DNA of 19,409 nt from Motiliproteus sp963974645 (GCA_963974645.1 CAXBEA010000074.1:1-19409); one strand, 5' to 3'; shown: positions 5,051-13,719, counted from the first letter of the stretch. Notes: a model not told the origin generated them from the letters alone. Numbers and translations: made by a program.

Positions 5051-8000
5051 ATGAATAATGCTGAGACCGCACTAGCGGCACCCTTCTTTCGTTGGATCGT
5101 CCAACACCCCAAACGGATCATCGCCCTGGGCCTGTTATTGATGCTGGCCCTGGGATCCTTTATTCCGCAGCTGACCCGGGATACCCGCTCTGACGCCTTC
5201 CTGGCTGATGACAATCCGGCACTGATTTATCGCGAGCAAGTCAAAAACCTGTTTGGTCTCAGTGATCCGATAGTGATCGCTCTGGTTGCCGAAGCGTCGA
5301 TCTTCACCCCCGAAGGGTTGAATGCCGTTCGCGCTGTGACCGCTGCGATGAGCGCAATCGACAACGTCGACCCCGATGGAGTCACCAGCCTGGCCACGGA
5401 GAACAACATTGTCGGCACCGACGAGGGCATGGACGTGGTCCCTTTCTTCGAAGGGACAGTCAACGGCCAGCAACAGGCGAATGCCGTCAGAGATGCGATT
5501 CGAGACTTCCCCCTGTACCAGGGTAGCTTGGTGGCCAACGACGAAAAGGCCACCCTGATCATCGCCGAGTTGCTGGATGAAAAACACAACGAGCAGACCT
5601 ACGCCGAGATCAGATCGCAGTTGGCAACGCTGCCGCTGCCTGCGGGTTATCAGCTACATGTCGCCGGTGAAGGCGCCATCTCCGGCTACCTCGGCAGCTA
5701 TATCGACGCCGACGCTCAGCGCTTGAACCCGATTGCTGCGGTGGTTATCACCCTGATTGTGTTTCTGGCATTCCTGCGTTTCGGCTCGACCCTGATGGCC
5801 AACCTGGTTATTGTCGCCTCCGCCGTTATCACCGTGGGTACCATGGCGGCCAGCGGCGTGCCCTTCTACGTCATCACCAATGCGTTGCCGGTCATTCTGA
5901 TTGGTATCGCCGTGGCCGACAGCATTCATATCTACAGTGAATACTTCGAGCGCCGTGCCCTGCATCCGCAAGAGTCGATTGAGACCTCCGTGGTCGCCAG
6001 TATGGTTGAGATGTGGCGCCCCATTACCTTAACAACGCTGACCACCGCCGCCGGATTCCTGGGCTTGTCCTTCGCCGCCTATATGCCTCCTTTCCAGTTC
6101 TTTGGGCTGTTTACCGGCCTGGGCGTCAGCGTGGCCTGGCTCTACTCGCTTATCGTCCTTCCGGCCGCTATGAGCCTGATGAAAACCGAGGTTCACCCCC
6201 GCCTCGCTAACAGGATTCGTACCGAAGGGCATGATCGCTTTGCCAGGGTGATGGTTACACTGGGCAACCGAGTGCAGCACAACGCCAAAACCATCGTGTC
6301 GCTGTTCGCCATCGCTGCAGTACTGAGCGCCGTAGCAGCCAGCCAACTACGCGTCGACGAAGACCGAATCGAAACCTTTCACAGCTCCGAGCCCCTGTAT
6401 CAAGCCGACAAGGTGATCAACAGCCATTTCGACGGCACCAATTATCTCGATATTGTGGTAGCGGCGAGTGAGGCGGAGGGCATATTCGAACCGGCCACTC
6501 TGCGGAAAATGGAAGCACTGCAGCAATACGCCCAAACGTTACCCTGGGTGCAGGGCAGCGCCTCGGTAGTCGACTACCTGAAGCAGATGAATCGGGCGTT
6601 GAACGAAGGAGATCCGCAGCAATACAGCCTGCCGACCGATAAGGAGCTGGTGGCGCAATACTTCCTGCTCTATTCGGCCTCCGGCGAACCCACCGATTTT
6701 GAAGAGGAGGTGGACTACGAGTACCGCCTGGCTAATATCCGCGTCAGTCTCAACAACGGCGCATTTAGCGACAATAGAGTCGTGGTTGAGAAACTCGATC
6801 GTTACCTACAAGACCACTTTAACGACGCGCAGGTCAGCGCCACGCTGAGCGGCCGCGTTAACCTCAACTATCACTGGATCAAAGACCTGGGTGCCAGCCA
6901 TTTTACCGGCATGGCGATTGCTCTGTTCTTAGCCTGGTTGGTGTCGGCGCTGCTGTTTCGTTCCGCAATGGCCGGTATCTTCGCGCTGACGCCGGTGGCG
7001 GCCAGTATTCTGTTGGTCTACTCCGCCATGGTAGCGCTGTCCATCCCGCTAGGGATAGGCACATCGATGTTTGCAGCGGTGGCCATTGGTCTGGGTGTTG
7101 ATTTTGCCATCCACACAATCGATAAGCTCCGCTCGCTGCACCCCGAAAGCGGTGATATCCCTACTACCCTACAGAAGTTTTACCCCACCACCGGGCGGGC
7201 GCTGTTGTTCAACCTGCTGGCCATCGCTTTCGGCTTTGGCGTGCTGATCAGCAGCAAGGTCGTGCCGTTAAATAACTTCGGCATCATCGTCGCCCTATCG
7301 GTGACCACCAGCTTCCTGGCTAGCATGACGTTGCTGCCAGCGATGATCCTGCTGTTTAAACCCCGCTTTATCACCGGACAACAAACCGAGCAGCCGACGG
7401 CCATGGGTGCACTGGCGAGTAAAGCGATCTTGATCATCGCCTTGGTTAGCGGCATCGGCCTACTGGGTAACAGCAGCGACCTGTTCGCAGGCGACGCTTC
7501 TATCACCCCTCCCCCTGCAGCCAAAACCGCTATAGCCCAAACCTCTGGAAAAATGCCGTTACCCAACGGGCGCTGGGTCGTAGAGCAGATCAACGCCGTT
7601 GACGAAGGCATTCAGCGTACCAGCAAACTGTCGATGAAGCTGGTTGACCGTCGCCACAAGGAGCGGCTGCGTGAAACCCAAACCTTCCGTAAATACGTTG
7701 GCGACGAGAAGCGTACAGTGCTGTTTTACCTGTCCCCCAGAAACGTCAAGAACACCGGATTTCTGACCTACGATTACCCGCAGGCAGCGATGGACGACGA
7801 CCAGTGGCTGTATCTGCCAGCACTACGCAAGGCACGGCGCATCTCCGCCTCTGATCGTGGCGACTATTTTTTGGGCACCGACTTCACCTACGAGGAGATC
7901 AAAAAAGAGGGCAAATTCGAACTCAGTGATTACCACTTTAAAACGTTGAAAAAAGAACGACTGGACGGCAAGGACACCCTGCTACTGGAAGCCACCCCCG

Positions 8001-8296
8001 TTGACAGCAAAACAGCTAGGGAACTCGGTTACGGCAAAGTACACAGCTGGGTCGACCCCAGCAACTGGATCGTGATCAAAGCTGAGTACTGGGATACCAA
8101 TCTGAATCCGCTAAAGACCCTTAACATCGATGATATCCGCCGGGTAGACGGTATCTGGACACGCCATCGGATGCAGATCGACAACCATAAGACCGGGCAC
8201 CATACCGAGTTTGTATTCTCCGAGGTGGATTACGATAAACCGTTAAGCGACAACATCTTCGCTCGCCAAGCTCTCACTCGAGGGGTGCCAAGATGA
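5051..8296 (+). CDS. RND/MMPL exporter fused to LolA-like domain
   Basis: This 1081-aa inner-membrane protein joins two families that are usually separate. Residues about 1-780 form a RND/MMPL (HAE3-type) exporter: TM1 (about 20-39), a periplasmic loop, TM2-6 including GIAVADSIHIY (Asp290), TM7, a second loop, then TM8-12 including GLGVDFAIH (Asp684). A further hydrophobic helix follows at about 790-808. Residues about 838-1081 match stand-alone outer-membrane lipoprotein-sorting (LolA-like) proteins: FLSPRNVKNTGFLTYDY-like core (here FYLSPRNVKNTGFLTYDYP), DDQWLYLPALRKARRISASD and GTDFTYEE. Proton-driven export of a lipophilic compound, with the LolA-like domain carrying it across the periplasm, is inferred. 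I chose ATG 5051 (GGAG at 5040-5043); an upstream frame from 4925 overlaps the GST gene. The stop overlaps the next gene by four bases (ATGA). Confidence 0.85.
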   Translation: MNNAETALAAPFFRWIVQHPKRIIALGLLLMLALGSFIPQLTRDTRSDAFLADDNPALIYREQVKNLFGLSDPIVIALVAEASIFTPEGLNAVRAVTAAMSAIDNVDPDGVTSLATENNIVGTDEGMDVVPFFEGTVNGQQQANAVRDAIRDFPLYQGSLVANDEKATLIIAELLDEKHNEQTYAEIRSQLATLPLPAGYQLHVAGEGAISGYLGSYIDADAQRLNPIAAVVITLIVFLAFLRFGSTLMANLVIVASAVITVGTMAASGVPFYVITNALPVILIGIAVADSIHIYSEYFERRALHPQESIETSVVASMVEMWRPITLTTLTTAAGFLGLSFAAYMPPFQFFGLFTGLGVSVAWLYSLIVLPAAMSLMKTEVHPRLANRIRTEGHDRFARVMVTLGNRVQHNAKTIVSLFAIAAVLSAVAASQLRVDEDRIETFHSSEPLYQADKVINSHFDGTNYLDIVVAASEAEGIFEPATLRKMEALQQYAQTLPWVQGSASVVDYLKQMNRALNEGDPQQYSLPTDKELVAQYFLLYSASGEPTDFEEEVDYEYRLANIRVSLNNGAFSDNRVVVEKLDRYLQDHFNDAQVSATLSGRVNLNYHWIKDLGASHFTGMAIALFLAWLVSALLFRSAMAGIFALTPVAASILLVYSAMVALSIPLGIGTSMFAAVAIGLGVDFAIHTIDKLRSLHPESGDIPTTLQKFYPTTGRALLFNLLAIAFGFGVLISSKVVPLNNFGIIVALSVTTSFLASMTLLPAMILLFKPRFITGQQTEQPTAMGALASKAILIIALVSGIGLLGNSSDLFAGDASITPPPAAKTAIAQTSGKMPLPNGRWVVEQINAVDEGIQRTSKLSMKLVDRRHKERLRETQTFRKYVGDEKRTVLFYLSPRNVKNTGFLTYDYPQAAMDDDQWLYLPALRKARRISASDRGDYFLGTDFTYEEIKKEGKFELSDYHFKTLKKERLDGKDTLLLEATPVDSKTARELGYGKVHSWVDPSNWIVIKAEYWDTNLNPLKTLNIDDIRRVDGIWTRHRMQIDNHKTGHHTEFVFSEVDYDKPLSDNIFARQALTRGVPR

Positions 8297-9645
8297 GTGC
8301 CGCGATGAGCGCCCTGCGTACAACCACCGTGGCTCGACCATTGCTGGGCTTAGCCCTACTCGGCCAAGTCCTGGTAAGCCAGGTATGGCTGGGGCAAGCC
8401 GCACTCGCCGCTGATGTCAGCGGATTGCTCAAAAGCCAGACCTCCTTCAATCTGCATAGCCATGGCGTGCAACAACAGGAGTGGCTGTTGGATCTGGAGT
8501 ATATGGATAGGCTCGGTAACGGCGAACTAACCGCGATTGGTCGGCTGCGGTTCGATACAGTCGACGACCTGAATCATTCGAAATCCGCCAGCCCCGACAA
8601 TTATTCAACACTAGGCGGGCCGCTGTTCAGTGGCCCGTACGGCGAAGCGGGCTTGCGAGAACTCTATTGGCAATACAGTGGCGAGGATAGTTTCTGGCAG
8701 ATCGGCAAACAACAGGTGGTCTGGGGAGAGGCCGACGGATTAAAGCTGTTGGATCGGGTCAATCCACAGAGTTTTCGTGAATTTATACTCGACGATTTTG
8801 ATGATTCCCGGATACCGCTGTGGATGCTCAACGCCCAGTTTAATGTGACGCAAAACGGCACCTTGCAGCTGCTGTGGATACCGGATACCAGCACCCATGA
8901 ACTGGCGCCGGCGGGGTCGCCCTTCGCCTTCACCAGCCCCGCCCTTGTTCCCGCCCCCGTGCCAGGTTTCACGACCCGCGTGCAACAGGCCGAGGCACCC
9001 GATAAACTAGTAGCGGACAGTGATTTTGGCCTGCGCTTCAGCAATTTTGTTGCGGGCTGGGATTTCACTCTGAACTATCTCTACCATTACGTCGACGAAC
9101 CGGTGGTGCGCGCACAGATGGCGGGGCCGGACATTCTGGTGACTCAACAGTACGAGCGCAGCCACCTGCTCGGCGGCACCGCCAGCACTGTCTTCGGGGA
9201 CTGGATTCTACGGACCGAAATGGCGTACGAAACCGATCGTTACCACCGAACTCAGACCGCCCTGCCCGGGGTTATGCAGGCGGACCAATGGAGTTCAGTC
9301 ATCGGACTGGACTGGCAAGGCTGGAGCGACCAGTTTATTTCGCTGCAGTGGTTTCAGACCAGTATTTCTGGTGATACCACCGGCCTGGTGAAAAACCCGC
9401 GTGAAGACAGCCTGACATTCCTGTGGGAGTCCCGCTTTCTCAACCAAACCCTGACCGTAAAATGGTTGCAGATTCACTCCTTAGATCATGGTGACGGCAT
9501 CTCTAGACCCCGGCTGAGTTATAACTATGCGTCCAGTCTGGATCTCTATATCGGCGCCGATCTATTTTACGGAAAACCAGATGAGCTATTCGGGCAGTTC
9601 GATAACGCAGATCGAATCAGCATCGGCTTTAATTGGGGGTTCTGA
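8293..9645 (+). CDS. DUF1302-type outer membrane beta-barrel
   Basis: This 450-aa protein begins with a signal peptide: a basic start, a hydrophobic core at about 16-35, and an ALA cleavage box at about 37-39. The mature part shows alternating aromatic/polar strands and short turns (LRELYWQYSGEDSFWQIG, KQQVVWGEADGLKLLDRVNP) and ends in IGFNWGF, the terminal-Phe pattern recognised by the BAM machinery. KQQVVWGEADG and DRVNPQ match the DUF1302 family, whose members accompany RND exporters and LolA-like proteins and are also found near steroid or aromatic catabolism genes. The start overlaps the exporter stop (ATGA), with GAGGGG about 7 nt upstream, so the two are translationally coupled. It probably acts as the outer-membrane exit (or entry) point for the exporter's substrate. 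The direction of transport cannot be read from the sequence. Confidence 0.8.
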   Translation: MSAAMSALRTTTVARPLLGLALLGQVLVSQVWLGQAALAADVSGLLKSQTSFNLHSHGVQQQEWLLDLEYMDRLGNGELTAIGRLRFDTVDDLNHSKSASPDNYSTLGGPLFSGPYGEAGLRELYWQYSGEDSFWQIGKQQVVWGEADGLKLLDRVNPQSFREFILDDFDDSRIPLWMLNAQFNVTQNGTLQLLWIPDTSTHELAPAGSPFAFTSPALVPAPVPGFTTRVQQAEAPDKLVADSDFGLRFSNFVAGWDFTLNYLYHYVDEPVVRAQMAGPDILVTQQYERSHLLGGTASTVFGDWILRTEMAYETDRYHRTQTALPGVMQADQWSSVIGLDWQGWSDQFISLQWFQTSISGDTTGLVKNPREDSLTFLWESRFLNQTLTVKWLQIHSLDHGDGISRPRLSYNYASSLDLYIGADLFYGKPDELFGQFDNADRISIGFNWGF

Positions 9646-9840
9646 TTAGTACGGGTCAGAACTCAATAGGCGGAAACCGGCATACCCAAACAGTAGGGCT
9701 AGAGAAATGGGATGGATCAAATGCTGTTCTGCGTGTCGGTTGATCTTTACCTGCATCATCAATAACCTGATATTCATCGCTGTAGTCATCCAACCGGGGC
9801 GAATTAGCAGATACCGGCTAGCCAACTTAAGTAATGACAT
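9646..9840 (-). CDS. Possible small hypothetical protein
   Basis: A 64-aa open frame starts 3 nt after the VOC gene stop on the same strand and ends exactly next to the barrel gene stop. It has a basic start (MSLLKLASRYLLIRPG) and a hydrophobic segment near the end (HPISLALLFGYAGFRLL). No Shine-Dalgarno site is clear and I recognise no family. It may be chance coding or a gene remnant. Confidence 0.2.
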   Translation of the reverse strand: MSLLKLASRYLLIRPGWMTTAMNIRLLMMQVKINRHAEQHLIHPISLALLFGYAGFRLLSSDPY

Positions 9841-9843
9841 TAG

Positions 9844-10251
9844 CTAAAGTCCAACCGGTCCCGGTTGGTGAAATTCGATAACGTTACCATCGGGGTCACG
9901 GACAAAGAAAAATACCGTGCCGTTGGCAAGTTCAATCGTCTCTGTGATCGCAATACCGGCGTCTGCCAACTGACTTGCGACAGCGTCTCGATCGGTGATC
10001 TCCAGCGCGATATGGGTAAAACCGGTATGTTTTACGGATACATCCATTAGAATATTGTTTTCGGCCGCATCGGCAGAGGCGTTGAGGATAAAATTGATAT
10101 TGACCCCGCTCGGATGTTCCATAATGGCAACCGGCTCTGGGCCGATGGGGCCGACGATAAATTCGAATCCCAGTTTTTTGTAAAACACCCTTGCCAGGTC
10201 TAGGTCTCGGATCCTAAGCCCAACGTGGTTGATCCTTGTTATCTGTTGCAT
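9844..10251 (-). CDS. VOC-family (glyoxalase/dioxygenase-like) protein
   Basis: This 135-aa protein has the paired beta-alpha-beta-beta-beta units of the vicinal oxygen chelate superfamily. INHVGLRIRDLDLARVFY (about 7-24) starts the first unit and HTGFTHIALEITDRDAV (about 75-91) the second. Metal-ligand candidates are His9 in INHVG, Glu44 in IMEHP, His in FTHIAL (about 80) and Glu in DGNVIEFHQP (about 127). The full set of ligands suggests an active metalloenzyme such as a glyoxalase I-like lyase, a dioxygenase or a thiol-transferase resistance protein; the substrate cannot be named. I chose ATG 10251 over the preceding GTG because it matches the family start. It lies downstream of the NAD(P)-binding gene on the same strand after a 228-nt gap that holds a minus-strand TATAAT (10364-10369), so it may have its own promoter. 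Confidence 0.85.
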   Translation of the reverse strand: MQQITRINHVGLRIRDLDLARVFYKKLGFEFIVGPIGPEPVAIMEHPSGVNINFILNASADAAENNILMDVSVKHTGFTHIALEITDRDAVASQLADAGIAITETIELANGTVFFFVRDPDGNVIEFHQPGPVGL

Positions 10252-10479
10252 CACTGCACCCGCCTTATCCTTAGTGGAACCATCTTGAGTTTTACGCGGC
10301 TTTCCTAGCCGTCTTTAATAAGCCAGGGAAAGCGCGCTCACCGGTAAACCCCTAGCATAGTTAATTATACGCACAGGGTGTTGGAGCCACGGGATCGATC
10401 TGTGACCGTTGATGGAGCACCGATGATCGATGACCCCACCACGCCAGTTGAATCTCGCTATGTCTACAGTTGCCGAAGC

Positions 10480-11121
10480 TCAGTATGCGGCGGTGAATCG
10501 AGTTTGGTGGTGCTTAGCTATCTCGGCCTCATCAATAAGCACTACCGCGAGATCTTCCATGGATATGGACGAGTTGCCAGAGGAGTCGAGCAACAGCTCG
10601 TCGCGCCCCAATCGATAGTTACCGGTACGTTCCCCTGGCGACAACTGCGCGGCTGGACTGAGGTAGACCCAGTCAACTCGGATTTCTGCCTGGCAAGCCT
10701 GCAGCTGGTCAGCGCTGGCCTGCCCTATCGGACGTGCGCCAACCGGCAGGAAGCTGGTGTCTTCCATAACGGTTTTACCACCCGCGCCGGGTACGGTTAA
10801 CGTTGCCGCACCGCCAACCACCAGCAGCCGTACGCCAGTTTCTGCCAGTCCATTCATCAATGTCTGGGTTGTCAGATCATTTTGTTGCTTGTTGTAGGGC
10901 ACCGGTCGGATAGCCGAAATGACAACATCTTGCCCGGCGCTGACGTTGACCACGTCCTCAATATTATCCACGTCACCCAAACACGTTCTGGAGGCGGTAG
11001 GTAGATCGTCAACGCTGTCCGGATTTCTCACCACGGCGGTGACCTCATGGCCACGGGACAAAGCTTCTCTGACCACGCGAAGACCGACCTTTCCTGCTGC
11101 GCCTAATACGGTAATTTTCAT
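10480..11121 (-). CDS. NAD(P)-binding oxidoreductase (NmrA/SDR-like)
   Basis: This 213-aa protein has a Rossmann fold of the NAD(P)H-binding, atypical SDR type. The N-terminus MKITVLGAAGKVG carries the GxxGxxG dinucleotide motif (Gly7, Gly10, Gly13), followed by RGHEVTAVVRNPDSV (about 23-37), where the Arg after the second strand suggests NADP preference. GDVDNIEDV (about 49-57) and VISAIRP (about 67-73) form the next strands, and LLVVGGAATL (about 99-108) takes the place of the catalytic strand. No Tyr-x3-Lys pair is evident, as expected for NmrA-type members, which act as reductases or redox sensors. A good Shine-Dalgarno site (GGGAG, 9-nt spacer) precedes the ATG. It lies 50 nt after the EamA gene and is probably in its transcript. 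The substrate is unknown. Confidence 0.85.
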   Translation of the reverse strand: MKITVLGAAGKVGLRVVREALSRGHEVTAVVRNPDSVDDLPTASRTCLGDVDNIEDVVNVSAGQDVVISAIRPVPYNKQQNDLTTQTLMNGLAETGVRLLVVGGAATLTVPGAGGKTVMEDTSFLPVGARPIGQASADQLQACQAEIRVDWVYLSPAAQLSPGERTGNYRLGRDELLLDSSGNSSISMEDLAVVLIDEAEIAKHHQTRFTAAY

Positions 11122-11171
11122 AACGATGAACTCCCAATTTATTGGATGATGAAAAAAGCGTTTTTTGCTAC

Positions 11172-12182
11172 CTACTTAAGAGTCGGCCGCCAAAATAACA
11201 GGCTGCTGTAGCGGCAATGGGATACGTTGATTAGCCGACGATTAACCGCGTCGCGACACAGCAACAACACAATGGCAAGCACCACCAGCAGGCCGCCGGG
11301 TAGCCAGTGCCAACCGATGCGCTCTGGCTGATCAATAAACAGCAACAGCATCGAGACGAAAGGCACCAGATAGCTATACGCTGTCACGGCGCCCGGCGTC
11401 AGCACAGCCGTCGCGCGCTGGGTCAGCCAGAAGGTCATGCCGCTGGAAAACACTCCGAGGAAAGCCAGTAGCAAGACATCTGCAATCGTCATGGCCAGCA
11501 GCTGCTGTGGCACCTCCTCGACCCATGCCAGCATGCCCACGAGCACGCTACCGGTTAGCAGACTCCAGAAGGTCCGGATCTCGGCTTGTTGCGATAGCCA
11601 GCCTCGATTTAATCCCCACTTGCTTAACACCGGATAGAGCGCCGAGGCGGTACAACCTATAAAAAATGCGACTTCGGCCATCCCAAATTGCAGCTTATTG
11701 AATTGCCCCTCTGCTTCCGCCCAGGCCAGCGCCAAGGCACCGGTCGCACCCAGGGTTAAGATGCCCAATAACTGGCCGGCACGTCGTTCGACGCCAAACA
11801 GGCGGCCAAGGACGTAAGCTAACAGCGGTACACTAACGTAGAGTGTGGCCATCGACAGCGCGCTGGTGCGATGTGCAGCCCAGAACATGGTGCCGAAGAA
11901 CCCGGCAAGACTGAGCCCCATGATGCCGTACAGCAGCAACCCAGGTAGACTCGGCCAACGATGGCTACGCCACATCAGTGGCCAAATAGCCAATGCCGCG
12001 ATGGCAAAACGTAACGCCGTAAGCGACAGTGGCGGCAGCCCTTCATTCATCATCCCCACTGCCGGGAATGAGATCCCAACAATCAACGCCCAGAGCAGCA
12101 TGCCCGGGTGAGCGTGCAACTCCTCCTGCTTCTGATTAGCTTGGTGACTCCCCTGCGATGACATCAACTGTGTATGATCCAT
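11172..12182 (-). CDS. EamA/DMT-superfamily permease
   Basis: This 336-aa inner-membrane protein has about ten transmembrane helices arranged as two EamA repeats (about residues 27-150 and 165-310). The first repeat shows GISFPAVGMMNEGLPPLSLTA then LRFAIAALAIWPL, and the second ends TAVLTPGAVTAYSYLVPFVS, which is the typical EamA end. DMT permeases export metabolites, amino acids or drugs by proton exchange; no substrate can be read. The open frame extends to a GTG at 12218, but ATG 12182 has AGGAG at a 7-nt spacer and is chosen. The N-terminal 25 residues are polar and rich in Gln, His and Ser. It is divergent from the LysR gene across 174 bp, a common regulator/target pairing, so LysR control is inferred. 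Confidence 0.88.
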   Translation of the reverse strand: MDHTQLMSSQGSHQANQKQEELHAHPGMLLWALIVGISFPAVGMMNEGLPPLSLTALRFAIAALAIWPLMWRSHRWPSLPGLLLYGIMGLSLAGFFGTMFWAAHRTSALSMATLYVSVPLLAYVLGRLFGVERRAGQLLGILTLGATGALALAWAEAEGQFNKLQFGMAEVAFFIGCTASALYPVLSKWGLNRGWLSQQAEIRTFWSLLTGSVLVGMLAWVEEVPQQLLAMTIADVLLLAFLGVFSSGMTFWLTQRATAVLTPGAVTAYSYLVPFVSMLLLFIDQPERIGWHWLPGGLLVVLAIVLLLCRDAVNRRLINVSHCRYSSLLFWRPTLK

Positions 12183-12258
12183 GACCAATCTCCTGCTATT
12201 TGTCTTCGTATCCGTCACTTTGGGAATTTCCCGATACGCCGGCAGATGCGCCTAGCCT

Positions 12259-12324
12259 CACTTTATTGTGTTTCCCATTGACTGATAATCTAGCTAACTG
12301 GAAAATAACTGTTGATATAAAGTG
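12259..12324. promoter_or_regulatory. Divergent LysR/EamA control region
   Basis: An exact inverted pair, CACTTTAT (12259-12266) and ATAAAGTG (12317-12324), is separated by 50 bp between the two divergent genes. A possible promoter for the LysR gene lies inside (TTGACT 12278-12283, 17-bp spacer, GAAAAT 12301-12306). LysR proteins often bind two spaced sites in such regions, but these arms lack the usual T-N11-A form, so the role is tentative. Confidence 0.35.
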
Positions 12325-12356
12325 GACAGTAAGATGATAGAGGGGAGTAATTGGCT

Positions 12357-13262
12357 ATGGATGAATTCGGTGCGATTCCGGTATTTGTCGCGGTTGTCGA
12401 GCACGGCGGATTTTCCGCAGCCGCCCGGGCGCGTGGCATTTCCAAATCAGCGGTAAGCAAACGCATCAACCAGCTTGAGAAACACCTCGGAGTCCGGTTA
12501 CTGTACCGTACGACCCGCAAGCTAAGCCTGACCGAAGCCGGTGAACGCTATTTTGAACATGCCAGCCAAGCCTTGATCGCCGCTGGCCAAGCCGAAGATG
12601 CGGTGACCCAGTTGCAGGGCGACCCCCAAGGGAAACTGCGGATCAGCAGCCCGATGTCTTTTGGTCGCCTGCATGTCGCCCCGTTGATCCCAAAACTGTT
12701 GCAGCGCTACCCGAGGCTTCAGGTCGAACTGGTTATGGACGATAAAAAGACCGATCTGGTAGCGGCCGGGTTCGATATAGCCATCCGCTCTGGACGCCTG
12801 CCGGACTCAACCCTGATCGCCCGTAAACTAGCACCGTTGCGCCAGGTCTTATGCGCCTCACCCGAGTATATCGAGCGCTGCGGTAAGCCGGCTACGCCAT
12901 CCGAGCTAACCGAACATAACTGTGTGCTGTTTAGCTATTCCAGCGATGCCAACAAGTGGATGCTGTGCGATAACGATGAGCCTGTAACGGTGTTGGTATC
13001 GGGAAACTATCGGGTCAACAACAGCGAAGCCCTGTTAGAAGCGTTAAGAGCAGGAACGGGCATCGGCCGATTACCAACCTTTGTTGCCGGTCCCGATCTA
13101 AAGGAGGGACGGCTGGTGCAACTGTTTGAGTCTTATCGAATCCCCGACCAAACTTTCTACGCGGTGTTTCCCGAACGGCAATATCTGCCCGCAAAGGTAC
13201 GGGCATTTTTAGATTTCGCGATCGAGCATTTTGGCGGGGACCGACCCTACTGGGATGCGTAG
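12357..13262 (+). CDS. LysR-family transcriptional regulator
   Basis: This 301-aa protein is a complete LysR-type regulator. The N-terminal helix-turn-helix covers about 1-60: FVAVVEHGGFSAAARARGIS, SKSAVSKRINQLEKHLGVRL and the wing RTTRKLSLTEAG. A linker helix (about 60-85) leads to the effector domain (about 88-290), beginning GKLRISSPMSFGR, with FDIAIRSGRLPDSTLIAR typical of the CrgA/PecT-like branch. The frame also opens at TTG 12351, but the GAGGGGAG Shine-Dalgarno site sits at 9 nt from ATG 12357 and only 3 nt from TTG. It is divergent from the EamA permease gene and probably regulates it and itself. Related branch members respond to aromatic or quinone-like compounds; the ligand here is unknown. 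Confidence 0.9.
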   Translation: MDEFGAIPVFVAVVEHGGFSAAARARGISKSAVSKRINQLEKHLGVRLLYRTTRKLSLTEAGERYFEHASQALIAAGQAEDAVTQLQGDPQGKLRISSPMSFGRLHVAPLIPKLLQRYPRLQVELVMDDKKTDLVAAGFDIAIRSGRLPDSTLIARKLAPLRQVLCASPEYIERCGKPATPSELTEHNCVLFSYSSDANKWMLCDNDEPVTVLVSGNYRVNNSEALLEALRAGTGIGRLPTFVAGPDLKEGRLVQLFESYRIPDQTFYAVFPERQYLPAKVRAFLDFAIEHFGGDRPYWDA

Positions 13263-13719
13263 CGCCTCTAGCCTGCTACCAATACTGGGATCGTTCACCT
13301 CCCTGCTTAGGTTGCCGTATACCACTACCGTCACCAAAAAGGCGCAGCTGAGGGTCGGAAGCAGTAGAAAATCTCAGCTAGGCTGGAGAAGGAAAACAAT
13401 CACCGGGTTAGAACCGGCGGGGGGATGAAACGTTCGTGTCACCATCATCTCTAACACTGTCATGCAGACCCTAAAGGCGGTTCGCTCGTTGCTATCAGCC
13501 AAGCCCTGCGCTATAGCGACCGCGTGGGATTTGGACTCTATAATCTTTACACATCAAAAAAATACAAAGTACGTAATTTGTATTATAAGTACACGCAGGA
13601 TCTACACTGGGTTACTTTGTTGCAGCTATTCTTAGCAGCCTGCGGGTTTTCAGTTAATATAGCTTTTATCAGAAAAATCTTAGATTTAGAGTATGCCCAC
13701 AGAAAAAGGAGCATCAAAT
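13263..13719. other. Long gene-free leader before mgtE
   Basis: No convincing gene is present in 457 nt. The first half is GC-rich and has a stem AGCTGAG/CTCAGCT around 13346-13380. The second half (from about 13540) is AT-rich, with TATAAT at 13539-13544 but no good -35. A 67-codon frame (13524-13727) has no Shine-Dalgarno site and overlaps the mgtE start, so I do not accept it. Mg2+ transporter leaders often hold M-box or other sensing RNA; I do not recognise the M-box core here. Confidence 0.4.

Noticed and set aside
5038..5058. Six-codon mini-ORF (MENPDE) overlapping the exporter start
   Set aside because: It has no ribosome site of its own; the ATG is part of the sequence that carries the exporter's GGAG site, so chance is the simpler reading.
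5135..5971. Minus-strand open frames of 105-150 aa within the exporter gene
   Set aside because: Shadows of the GC-richer exporter coding frame; the composition (His, Gly and Asp runs) is typical of antisense translation.
7180..7611. 143-aa minus-strand frame opposite the exporter/LolA junction
   Set aside because: Antisense to continuous coding sequence with recognisable domains on the plus strand.
10378..10800. 140-aa plus-strand frame opposite the NAD(P)-binding gene
   Set aside because: The minus-strand frame has a clear Rossmann fold; this frame has no ribosome site or known motif.
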